Position numbers and translations under genes: made by a program. Under the pieces are notes generated by a model that was given only the letters and a program-made list of their open reading frames with translations, did not search any database and was not told the origin of the DNA. Positions 9,782 to 17,531 of a DNA stretch of 64,000 bases are shown in pieces (the stretch's first letter is position 1; the number at the start of each line of letters is the position of its first letter). Source of the DNA: Chitinophaga hostae. GTDB lineage: Bacteria > Bacteroidota > Bacteroidia > Chitinophagales > Chitinophagaceae. Location: positions 1 through 64,000 of the forward strand of contig NZ_JAGTXB010000028.1 in NCBI RefSeq assembly GCF_018224885.1, in the 5' to 3' direction.

Positions 9782-11041
9782 ATGCAGCAGTATTATCCAT
9801 TATCCTTTTTTGAAAAATTTATTCATGTTGATTTGCAACAAGCATCAACCGAACAGAAACACCCCGACGAACAATTCTACACGCAAGCCGTTAAAGACAT
9901 TATCAACGAAAAAAACAAGATCCTGGAATGTACCGGCAAGTACCTGTACGACCTCCGAAAGGAAAAGCAGATTGGAAGGTTCATACAACAAAGCCAGCGA
10001 CAGCTGGTCGCGCTGATGAATAGCGTAGCCAAAAGCCTGCCGGCAGAGAGTCTTGTCGATGATGCAATGCCCACAGGAAAGAATACCTGGTCAAACCTCT
10101 ACAAAATCCTGTATCTCCATCTGGCCGAACTACTGGCACATCTTGAGCAAAAATTTGAACGGTATCTCGACATCGATTGCAAAGTTCCGCCATCCTACCA
10201 TTTAAAAGCCCAGGCGAAATTCCGGGAAGATGTAGCACTGCTGAAAACAGGCTTTCTATCTTCCGACGTAGATGAGCAACTGCAAAACGTGGTATTCATG
10301 CCCTTCCTGGAACTCACAAAGAATAACTATACCAGTTTCCCGATCACCTACCGGCAGCTGCATTATCTAACAGAAATGAATAAACGGTTATTTCAGTTGC
10401 TCGATGCCAGTGAAGAGCAATCCGTATTTCCGCAAAAGCTGCACGACCTGTTACTGTTTATCAACTTCAACAGCGTCCACTATTTTGAATACTGGTGCGG
10501 CATGATCACCGAAGAACTGAAAACCTATCCTACCTTCCGGGAAAAGCTGGAACGGCTCATGTTTCTTCAGAAGAAAATTAGCCAGGCCTCCCAAAAAACC
10601 GCGTTTGTATTCAACTCCCGGCGTTCTCCGCTTCAATATAAAATGCAATCGTGGCTGGCAGAAGAAATTGCCTACCACAAGGAAATCAACGCCACATCTG
10701 GCGCAGCGCACCTGCCGGAGGAATTAAGCCGCTGGAAAGACTTTAAGGTGCAGACCATTTTTTCTGTTTCGCAGATTGGCCACATTCTAAAGCTGCTGCT
10801 GGATAGCGGTATCTATGTAAACAAAAACAGGGCGGAAGTCCTGGACTTCTTTTCCTATTTCTTCACCTCCGTAAAGCAAGACAGTATTTCTCCCAGTAGC
10901 CTCCGGAACAACTTTTACAACGACAATGCCGCCGTGTCAAAATCTGTACGCGATATCCTGATGCAGCTGGTCAACCAGTCACATAAAGGGCTAAGCGTCG
11001 TAGCCTGCCTGATGTTCAATTGTTTCCTGCAACAATTCTGA
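9782..11041 (+). CDS. Helical protein, possibly RteC-like
   Basis: A 419-residue soluble protein, rich in predicted helix and Lys/Glu. I do not recognise the N-terminal two thirds. The last 100 residues (SRWKDFKVQTIFSVSQIGHI then LKLLLDSGIYVNKNRAEVLD) resemble the C-terminal part of RteC, the conjugative-transposon regulator of Bacteroides, where a similar run precedes a small helical domain. This is a memory-based resemblance of low certainty. The gene stands alone between the Avs1-like pair and the replication-type module. RteC-like proteins usually belong to the regulation of excision or transfer, which would suit this element. Codon use is more GC-rich than in the defence genes on either side. 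Confidence 0.45.
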   Translation: MQQYYPLSFFEKFIHVDLQQASTEQKHPDEQFYTQAVKDIINEKNKILECTGKYLYDLRKEKQIGRFIQQSQRQLVALMNSVAKSLPAESLVDDAMPTGKNTWSNLYKILYLHLAELLAHLEQKFERYLDIDCKVPPSYHLKAQAKFREDVALLKTGFLSSDVDEQLQNVVFMPFLELTKNNYTSFPITYRQLHYLTEMNKRLFQLLDASEEQSVFPQKLHDLLLFINFNSVHYFEYWCGMITEELKTYPTFREKLERLMFLQKKISQASQKTAFVFNSRRSPLQYKMQSWLAEEIAYHKEINATSGAAHLPEELSRWKDFKVQTIFSVSQIGHILKLLLDSGIYVNKNRAEVLDFFSYFFTSVKQDSISPSSLRNNFYNDNAAVSKSVRDILMQLVNQSHKGLSVVACLMFNCFLQQF

Positions 11042-11110
11042 TTTTGTATATCACGCACCGATTCTAACATTATAAAAATAATTATATCAAATTCTTGCTT
11101 TTGAAAATCA

Positions 11111-11147
11111 AATAGTTACAAGGGGTTGTAAAACCCCTGTAACTATT
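11111..11147. promoter_or_regulatory. Imperfect palindrome upstream of the HTH/replication module
   Basis: AATAGTTACAAGGGGTT pairs with AACCCCTGTAACTATT across a 4-bp centre with one bulged base. It lies 55 bp before the HTH gene at 11202. Candidate operator or origin-associated site for this module; a terminator for the preceding gene is also possible. Confidence 0.4.
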
Positions 11148-11201
11148 CTTGCGTGTGTAATAATTTTTCTTTTGCTGCCATAACAAACAAACCCAAACCA
11201 T

Positions 11202-11480
11202 ATGGCAGCAGAAATTCTCACCCGCGAAGATCTGGCGATCTTCAAAACGGAATTGTTCCGGGAATTACGGGAGCTCGTCCACGCCCCGGCTCTCCAACCC
11301 AAGAAATGGCTTAAAACCTACGAAGTCCGCGACATGCTGGGTATCTCTCCCGGCACCCTTCAAAACATGCGCATCAACGGTACGCTGTCCTTCACCAAAA
11401 TCGGCGGCTTAATTTTCTACGACTACGACGACATTCTCCAGCTGATGGAAGGCACCCGGAAAACCGTTAAGCGTTCCTGA
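11202..11480 (+). CDS. Small helix-turn-helix (excisionase/MerR-like) DNA-binding protein
   Basis: The 92-residue protein has a helical N-terminus and a HTH_17/excisionase-type domain at about residues 37-85: WLKTYEVRDMLGISPGTLQN followed by a wing and KIGGLIFYDYDDI. Proteins of this type sit at the start of the replication or excision module in many Bacteroidota mobile elements. Its TGA stop overlaps the ATG of the next gene (TGATG), so the two are translationally coupled. It probably binds the palindrome or repeats in this module. Confidence 0.8.
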   Translation: MAAEILTREDLAIFKTELFRELRELVHAPALQPKKWLKTYEVRDMLGISPGTLQNMRINGTLSFTKIGGLIFYDYDDILQLMEGTRKTVKRS

Positions 11481-12379
11481 TGCCGGCGCCAGCAGCTCAT
11501 ACCAACTACATCAGACACCTCAATGCTTTCTTCGCACAGGTGCGGAAAGAAACCCGCTTACAGGCCAATCATGTAAGCCTTTACCTGGCATTGTTTCAGG
11601 TCTGGAACTATCACCGTTTCCAGAATCCCTTTCCCATCCTGCGCGAAGAAGTCATGAGCCTTTCCTGCATCGGCTCCCGGAGCACCTATGTACGTTGCCT
11701 GAAGCACCTGGACCATTGCCGTTACATCATCTACGCACAGGCCCGGCAGGCTTATTCAGCCAGCTACGTGTCCATCATTCCCCTGGCTCATTTTATCGCC
11801 GATCCTCACCCTGAACAGCTGTTTCTGTTCAAGGATGGGAAAGCCATCGCTATGAGGCCCCAAAATGAGCCACATAACCTGCTCAAAACTGGGCCACACA
11901 CGAGGCCCAATATTGAGCCCGACACATGGCCCAATTCCGGGCCACATACAGGCCCAAAACTGGGCCACTTTAATAAACATATAAACAATAATAAACGTGG
12001 GGGAGAAAACAGGCTCCCGCCCCCAACTAAAAAAAATAAAAATGGAACTGAAAACCTCCCGCATGATCCGGATGCACCCGGCGCGGAAAATCCACCCGGC
12101 GCCGCGCGGATTCTTCCCTCGCAGTCCGAGGTGCAGGAATTCTTTGCCGCCAGCCAGTACCCGGAGGTGGAAGCCGGCAAATTCTTCCACCACTACCAGG
12201 CCAACGGTTGGCGGCAGGGCGGCAAAACGCTGATCACCGACTGGCAGGCCGCCGCCCACAAATGGATACTCAACATTCACCCACCCAAACCCGATCATCA
12301 TGACAAACATACCAGACCATCAACCGGGGCAGGAAGGCTCCACACCAATGAAAACAAAAGCTACTCAGAGCCCCTATGA
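11480..12379 (+). CDS. Replication-initiator/DnaD-like protein with internal 8-residue repeats
   Basis: The 299-residue protein has an N-terminal winged-helix-like region (about 1-110, containing MSLSCIGSRSTYVRCLKHL). A linker with four tandem 8-residue repeats of the pattern x-[EG]-P-[HD]-x-x-[PL]-[NK] follows at residues 129-160. The C-terminal region (about 210-275) is of the type found after DnaD/replication-organiser domains (PEVEAGKFFHHYQANGWRQG). Such proteins in Bacteroidota islands are annotated variously as transcriptional regulators or replication proteins. It overlaps the HTH gene before it and the ATPase gene after it, so the three form one operon. Initiator function is inference from layout, the repeats and the ATPase partner. 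Confidence 0.6.
   Translation: MPAPAAHTNYIRHLNAFFAQVRKETRLQANHVSLYLALFQVWNYHRFQNPFPILREEVMSLSCIGSRSTYVRCLKHLDHCRYIIYAQARQAYSASYVSIIPLAHFIADPHPEQLFLFKDGKAIAMRPQNEPHNLLKTGPHTRPNIEPDTWPNSGPHTGPKLGHFNKHINNNKRGGENRLPPPTKKNKNGTENLPHDPDAPGAENPPGAARILPSQSEVQEFFAASQYPEVEAGKFFHHYQANGWRQGGKTLITDWQAAAHKWILNIHPPKPDHHDKHTRPSTGAGRLHTNENKSYSEPL
11864..11959 (+). repeat. Four tandem 24-bp repeats inside the replication-like gene
   Basis: Starting at codon 129, four 24-bp units follow in phase, each with a (T/G)GGCCCA-type word. They encode NEPHNLLK, TGPHTRPN, IEPDTWPN and SGPHTGPK. A partial fifth unit follows. They resemble iterons placed inside a Rep gene. Confidence 0.55.
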
Positions 12380-12983
12380 TTACTATCAGCTCTTCCAACA
12401 GCTGGAAGAACATGGAAAGAATATCTATGGTCCCCGGTTCTGGCTCGATTATGTGGACCGGCCGGTGGTCGTCAAACTACTGGCTTACTTCCTGCAGGAC
12501 GAAGCAATAGCTGCTGCGGAAGGGATCGACCTTCATAAAGGGATACTCCTTACCGGCAAGATTGGATGCGGCAAAACCTGCCTCATGACACTTATGAGAG
12601 TCCTGGCATCGGAGTCATACCGGCCGCATATGGTATCCTGCCGGCAGATCAGCTTTGAATTCAGCAAAATAGGGTATGATGTTATTAGCCGGTATAGCAC
12701 CAACGCTTTTTTTCCGTATACCAATGTGCCGCGGGTACATTGCTTTGACGACCTGGGCGTGGAGCAGACGGTGAACTATTGGGGGAACAACTGTAATGTG
12801 ATGGGGGAGATACTGCTTTCACGGTATGATCTGCTGATCACGCACAAAATGTTGACCCACCTTACCACGAACCTCAATAGCCAGGAGCTGGAGGATACCT
12901 ATGGCAACCGGTTACGCAGCAGGATGCGGGCCATGTTCAACTTGATCGCCTTTGATCCGGCGACTACCGATAAAAGACGATAA
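12348..12983 (+). CDS. DnaC/IstB-like AAA+ ATPase
   Basis: A P-loop ATPase of about 211 residues. Walker A is GKIGCGKT within KGILLTGKIGCGKTCL, and Walker B is VHCFDDLG, followed by a sensor-like segment (LLITHKMLTHLTTNLNSQEL) and an Arg-rich end (NRLRSRMRAMF), as in helicase loaders. I chose ATG 12348 because AGGAAGG lies about 15 bp before it; an upstream ATG at 12300 gives a longer N-terminus of low complexity. It overlaps the 3' end of the initiator-like gene. A role in loading a helicase at an element origin is inference. Confidence 0.75.
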   Translation: MKTKATQSPYDYYQLFQQLEEHGKNIYGPRFWLDYVDRPVVVKLLAYFLQDEAIAAAEGIDLHKGILLTGKIGCGKTCLMTLMRVLASESYRPHMVSCRQISFEFSKIGYDVISRYSTNAFFPYTNVPRVHCFDDLGVEQTVNYWGNNCNVMGEILLSRYDLLITHKMLTHLTTNLNSQELEDTYGNRLRSRMRAMFNLIAFDPATTDKRR

Positions 12984-13002
12984 CACTAAATCCCCCTAAA
13001 TC

Positions 13003-13359
13003 ATGTATCTATCTTTCATTGAGATCGTCAGCACTGCTGTTGCTGGTGTCAGACATTTAAAGATTTGTGGGCACGACTACACCGCTTACAGCTACGACTG
13101 GTATATAGACGATGCTATTTTCCTGGCTGCCCGCTGGAAGCCCGATCAGATCACCTACGAGCGTATCCTGCATCTGCGCAATTGGATTAGGGAGAATTAC
13201 CAGCATGATCACAACATCTCCTATCAGCGCCTGTGTTCCCTCGCGGGTTGCCGAAAATGGGTCAAAGTGGTTATTCATGCGGAGTATCGCCATGCACCGG
13301 GCGAATTTAAAACCGATTACCAGCAAAGACTATCAGAAAACAAAGGCATTTTTTCATAA
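13003..13359 (+). CDS. Conserved-looking small protein of unknown function
   Basis: A 118-residue soluble protein starting 20 bp after the ATPase gene, so probably the last gene of that operon. It is rich in aromatic residues (YDWYIDDAIFLAARW) and has a basic C-terminal half with a possible helix pair (YQRLCSLAGCRKWVKVVIHA). I recognise no domain. Its position suggests an element housekeeping function rather than cargo. Codon use and GC content match the preceding module, which supports it being a real gene. Confidence 0.55.
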   Translation: MYLSFIEIVSTAVAGVRHLKICGHDYTAYSYDWYIDDAIFLAARWKPDQITYERILHLRNWIRENYQHDHNISYQRLCSLAGCRKWVKVVIHAEYRHAPGEFKTDYQQRLSENKGIFS

Positions 13360-13673
13360 GTAATGACTATACAAACAATGGACACTTACGGGATAAGATC
13401 ACCCACGTCGGAAACTTGGTTTGCAATCACAGCTGTAGTAAATTTGCAATTAAATCTTTTTGAGCCCTGAATTGTTTAAAATACCCGAACATACAAGATT
13501 ATATACGATTACCCCAAGAATGCCGCCGCAGACATGACATGTGCTTATAATTGGAGGACAGATAAGGGCTTTATAAATGGCTGTGTTGCAGGTTTGGGTG
13601 CCTATATAAAATAGTACAATTTATTAGGTAGCAACTACTTATATTTGTATATCCCCGCCTATTAATTTTTTTT
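13360..13673. other. Intergenic region between replication-like module and nuclease operon
   Basis: No coding sequence is supported in these 314 bp. GC content falls towards the right end, marking the switch from the GC-richer backbone module to AT-rich cargo. A likely promoter lies near its right end. Confidence 0.45.
13640..13647 (+). promoter_or_regulatory. Putative -7 box of the 13674-17392 operon
   Basis: TATATTTG fits TAnnTTTG and lies 26 bp before the ATG at 13674. The expected -33 region (near 13616) has only TTTA/ATTT, so support is partial. Confidence 0.35.
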
Positions 13674-15713
13674 ATGATAAAGGTACCCTCTTTTACTACT
13701 TTCGATCTAGAAAGAGCATTTGATAGCGACGACCTAATTGTTCTCGAGTTAAAAGAATTTGTCAGTACTGCTGTTGGCCAGAAAGCGCTTAGACTATTTA
13801 AACAGGATGCAACAGCACGGTTCCCCTTATTAGTAGCAGCAGGTATAGTAGGGCCTGATGGTTTAACGACCAATGGTGCCACCTATAGCATTGGTAATAA
13901 TCCAATGATATACTATTTTTTTTACCGTGTTTTTTGTGAGAAATTTGAGTTTAGCTATACCCCCGATATTGATAAGCTACTTGCATTTCACCAGTTAGTT
14001 AAAGATTATTTCCAAACTGATACCAATGAGCTCTCTGTCTTCCTCCAGAAAGGAATGCCTGCTTTTTTAATGATGATGGGTTCCAAAAGCGCTTTGAAAA
14101 CTATCCAGGAACAGGGTAGGTTATTAATGAAGGGCCACTTGCATTTTCGAACTTTTTTCAAGGTCTATTTCGATAATTTTGAGCATTGGGAACCAGACTT
14201 CACGGATTTATGGAATATGCTTACTGCATTTGGATATCAAATTGGGAAACCTGAATCTACCGTGCATGATGCTTTATGGGTTAAGATTACAGATGTTCTT
14301 AGACGTTTTTTTCATTTGTATGAAGGACAGTTGCCGGTATATCGTGCTTATCTGATAGCGAAACTTGGTGAAGGGAGGTTGGAAGATTATCTCGCCGGTG
14401 TCAGTTTGCAGGTGATACATGCTCAGTATCCAATTCTAACTTCTGAAATAATGGAGTGGCTAGATAAGCCTTCAACAAATCATATAGCTTTGGTGCTTCT
14501 TTCACAGGTGCAGTATTTAGAAGAGAGTTATGTAGCAACTATTCAATCGCATCTACAAAATGTATCTGTAATATCTAAACAATATCATGATGCTTTAAAG
14601 CTATCTATCAATATACTTTCAGGTCCAACACCGTTGAATTTATCACAAAAGCAATTTTTTGATGGGATTGTTGTTAAAGGCTTAAAATGCGATAATGAAG
14701 AAGTTGTGACTAATACGATTTCAGCAATGGGATACAGTAGGAAATTAACATCCGAATTTTCCGCTTATTTGATTGAGCTAATGAACGAGAATCAGGATTA
14801 TCTCTCTTATATTAAGGTTATAAATTATTTTCATATCGTTCATGGAAACTTAAAGTGCTATTTTGAATTTTTAACTGTTTACGCTCTGCAAATTGGACTG
14901 GCTTTTAAAATACAGGAGTTTGAAGAGTCTATATCTGTCATGCACGAAATTAATAAGGCGGAATTTGAACAATATGTGATTGAGATGATGATACATGATC
15001 AGGGTCAAGTTCGATTTGTCGGAAACCAAATTTTGTATAGCCTTCACACTTATTGCGGTGTCGCGGCACTTTCCGCTAATTTATTAGCATTGGACGCCTT
15101 GCAACAATACAAATTTGTTATAACTCTATCTTATGATAAATTGCATATCAAAGAACAAATTACTTACTTGGCACCGATGTTGTCTGCGAAATCAGAAGTC
15201 GTAAAGGAGCTAGTTTTGTGTAAATTGGATGAGTTAATTTTGGGATATAAGCATCAGGTTTTGGAGTATTTGACCCCTCTTATAACCCTTCTACCCGATA
15301 ACCAGAGAATCTTAGAACGATTAAATATTACGCTTGAAGAAATATATGTTCAATTACGCATTAAAAGTGGCATTAAGGAACTGGATCCTACAGTGCAATA
15401 TCCGCATCTTCTACGTTCTTATAATCGAGCCACAATAAAAGGTTATCAAAAGGAGCCTAGAGCAAAGGACAGAAAATCAAACGGTATTTTTAATTTTATA
15501 AAATCTGTTGGAGTTGCCAGAGGTGGAGGAGCATTACATCCAGATGGGACAATTGTTACTTTTGGTAAAGTAAGTACTTCTTTTACAATTCCTCGTACTT
15601 TATTTATGTTGCCTGAGAAAGGGGAACTTGATATGTATCTTTTTTTCAAGTCTAATTGGCAAGAAGATTTTAAACAATGGGAACAAATAATATTATTGTC
15701 AGGGAATATCTGA
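13674..15713 (+). CDS. Unknown helical protein in a nuclease operon
   Basis: The 679-residue protein is almost entirely predicted helix, with HEAT-like alternation in residues 230-560 (for example QFFDGIVVKGLKCDNEEVVT and KSEVVKELVLCKLDELILGY). A distinct C-terminal segment is richer in Gly and beta structure (VGVARGGGALHPDGTIVTFG). I recognise no catalytic motif and no named family. It overlaps the following PD-(D/E)xK gene by 37 bp, so the products are probably made together and may form a complex. By position it is the larger, perhaps sensing or scaffolding, subunit of a two-gene defence system. That function is inference. Confidence 0.6.
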   Translation: MIKVPSFTTFDLERAFDSDDLIVLELKEFVSTAVGQKALRLFKQDATARFPLLVAAGIVGPDGLTTNGATYSIGNNPMIYYFFYRVFCEKFEFSYTPDIDKLLAFHQLVKDYFQTDTNELSVFLQKGMPAFLMMMGSKSALKTIQEQGRLLMKGHLHFRTFFKVYFDNFEHWEPDFTDLWNMLTAFGYQIGKPESTVHDALWVKITDVLRRFFHLYEGQLPVYRAYLIAKLGEGRLEDYLAGVSLQVIHAQYPILTSEIMEWLDKPSTNHIALVLLSQVQYLEESYVATIQSHLQNVSVISKQYHDALKLSINILSGPTPLNLSQKQFFDGIVVKGLKCDNEEVVTNTISAMGYSRKLTSEFSAYLIELMNENQDYLSYIKVINYFHIVHGNLKCYFEFLTVYALQIGLAFKIQEFEESISVMHEINKAEFEQYVIEMMIHDQGQVRFVGNQILYSLHTYCGVAALSANLLALDALQQYKFVITLSYDKLHIKEQITYLAPMLSAKSEVVKELVLCKLDELILGYKHQVLEYLTPLITLLPDNQRILERLNITLEEIYVQLRIKSGIKELDPTVQYPHLLRSYNRATIKGYQKEPRAKDRKSNGIFNFIKSVGVARGGGALHPDGTIVTFGKVSTSFTIPRTLFMLPEKGELDMYLFFKSNWQEDFKQWEQIILLSGNI

Positions 15714-17392
15714 ATAGTCTTAAAGAGGACGAAGAATTGGATAGACTTTTACCTCTATTGTTGACCTTAAAAGGGTTGAGGATTATTCGTACGGCTAAGG
15801 ACGCAAAGGGACAGAATCAACAGGGGAAAGATATTATCGCTTTTGGCCGGGATAATGATGGCATTCGTAAGAGATTCTATTTTGAAGTAAAAGGGCATAG
15901 TGATAAGAATATTGATGAAGCGTCAATTTCTAAAACAGATGGCATACTTGACTCTCTCACATCTGCTCGGTTTGCGAAATATGAAGATCCCGGTATTCCT
16001 GGTTTTAATAATTCTCCAGTTAAGGTTATACTAGTTCACAATGGTGTTCTAAAGCCAGCAGCTAAGGATGTATATAACGGGGTTATTGATAAATTATTTG
16101 GAGATGGGGCGCAACAATTCGAACGATGGGATATTCATACACTTACCGATGAATTTGGAACGTATTTATTTAGCGAATACCTTCTGACAGAAGAAGAGAA
16201 CATCAGGCTATTTAAACGAACCTTAGTTTTAATGGACGTACCGGACTATGGGCTTGAAGATTTTTTTAGATTGATAGACAACTTATTGACAAAACCCCTT
16301 GCTACAACTAGCCGCGCGTTTACTAAACTTTTTTCTAGTCTTAATTTGTTGAGTTATATGATTTGGCATTATGCTAAAGAAAATAACAATCTTTTGCCTT
16401 CAATAAAGGGCACCTCTTATTTAGTGTTACAGACTTGGGCGTGGATATTAAGAAATAATCTATCCAGTAAGCCTAGCGTAATTAAAGTTTTCAAAAAACT
16501 TTTGACAACTCATAAGGGTATTCTCGATGAATATTTTGAAAAAACGTTACAGGTTGCGATAATTCAGAATGGGTTGTTCTCAGAGCCTGGTGGTTTTTTC
16601 GAGAATGTGGGGTATTCGCTTCGGTGTATGGACTATATTTCTCTACTTGTTTATTATTTTCAACTGCAACAAGCAGGTTCGAGTTTTGACTTCAAAATAG
16701 ATCAGGAGGCGTTGGCAGAGATGCAGGTAAAACAGAAGAAGCTTCTTTTTGAAATAATAGATAATAATGATGGTACTAAACGACCATTGTTAGATAGACA
16801 TTCCCGCCCAATCTTGCTGGTAAGCCTTTTTGTTTTGCAGAGCCATGAGTGTACTGAGATAGATCGCATTCTTCTCAATAATTATCTGTGTGGTGTTTTA
16901 GACGGTGTGGCATTGATTGAACTTATGCGCAAGAGACTTCCTGAATTGCACGATAATGAAGAGGCGCTTATCGAAACGGCGGCAACCGGCAAACGATCAT
17001 ATGAGTATCAAGATAGCGGTTCTATGCTATTGTTAATAGTTATTGAATTACTATCGATTCTAGGTAATGAGGGAATGTATTCACAATTTAGGGAAAGATT
17101 CAGTCAGCAAGTTGATTTGCAAACTTCCTATCCCAACTGGCAGGAGGATCATCTCAAACTGGAAGTTTCCTACTTTCAGAGAAATATGAATAATGAGATG
17201 ATTGTAGAATCTGGTGTCGTCCTCCCCGAAAGCCTAGCTGATTTCGTTAAACAAGTGGGTTCTAAGCCCCAAGCCGAAGTTTTATTCCGGACTGATATGG
17301 TAGGGCTTTCATTTTTACGATCATTATCTGTCATTTTTTTTCATAATGATATCTTTCCTAATCAATGGCGTTCTTTCATGATATCTAATTGA
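15677..17392 (+). CDS. PD-(D/E)xK nuclease-like protein
   Basis: A 571-residue protein. The N-terminal 120 residues carry a restriction-endonuclease-like pattern: Asp52 in QQGKDIIAF, then Glu70-Val-Lys72 in FYFEVKGH, the D...ExK arrangement. Hydrophobic strands around it (KVILVHNGVL) fit the fold. The remaining 450 residues are helical and unassigned (for example GLEDFFRLIDNLLTKPLATT). The gene starts inside the end of the 679-residue gene. Together they look like a two-component nuclease defence system in which DNA or RNA cleavage is controlled by the helical partner. I do not recognise a named system. Confidence 0.65.
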   Translation: MGTNNIIVREYLNSLKEDEELDRLLPLLLTLKGLRIIRTAKDAKGQNQQGKDIIAFGRDNDGIRKRFYFEVKGHSDKNIDEASISKTDGILDSLTSARFAKYEDPGIPGFNNSPVKVILVHNGVLKPAAKDVYNGVIDKLFGDGAQQFERWDIHTLTDEFGTYLFSEYLLTEEENIRLFKRTLVLMDVPDYGLEDFFRLIDNLLTKPLATTSRAFTKLFSSLNLLSYMIWHYAKENNNLLPSIKGTSYLVLQTWAWILRNNLSSKPSVIKVFKKLLTTHKGILDEYFEKTLQVAIIQNGLFSEPGGFFENVGYSLRCMDYISLLVYYFQLQQAGSSFDFKIDQEALAEMQVKQKKLLFEIIDNNDGTKRPLLDRHSRPILLVSLFVLQSHECTEIDRILLNNYLCGVLDGVALIELMRKRLPELHDNEEALIETAATGKRSYEYQDSGSMLLLIVIELLSILGNEGMYSQFRERFSQQVDLQTSYPNWQEDHLKLEVSYFQRNMNNEMIVESGVVLPESLADFVKQVGSKPQAEVLFRTDMVGLSFLRSLSVIFFHNDIFPNQWRSFMISN

Positions 17393-17531
17393 TCGTGGTG
17401 TATGGTAAATGCAATTGTGATCACTTGCTTTTCTATATAACCTCTCGCCCTTAATGTTGAGGTTGGCGGTTGCATTATTTTTTGAAAAATGGATTTTCAA
17501 TTGATTTTATGAAAATTGCTTGTTTGATAAA

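Noticed and set aside
11864..11985. CRISPR-like repeat array
   Set aside because: The units are contiguous, in coding phase and without spacers, and no cas genes are present in the window.
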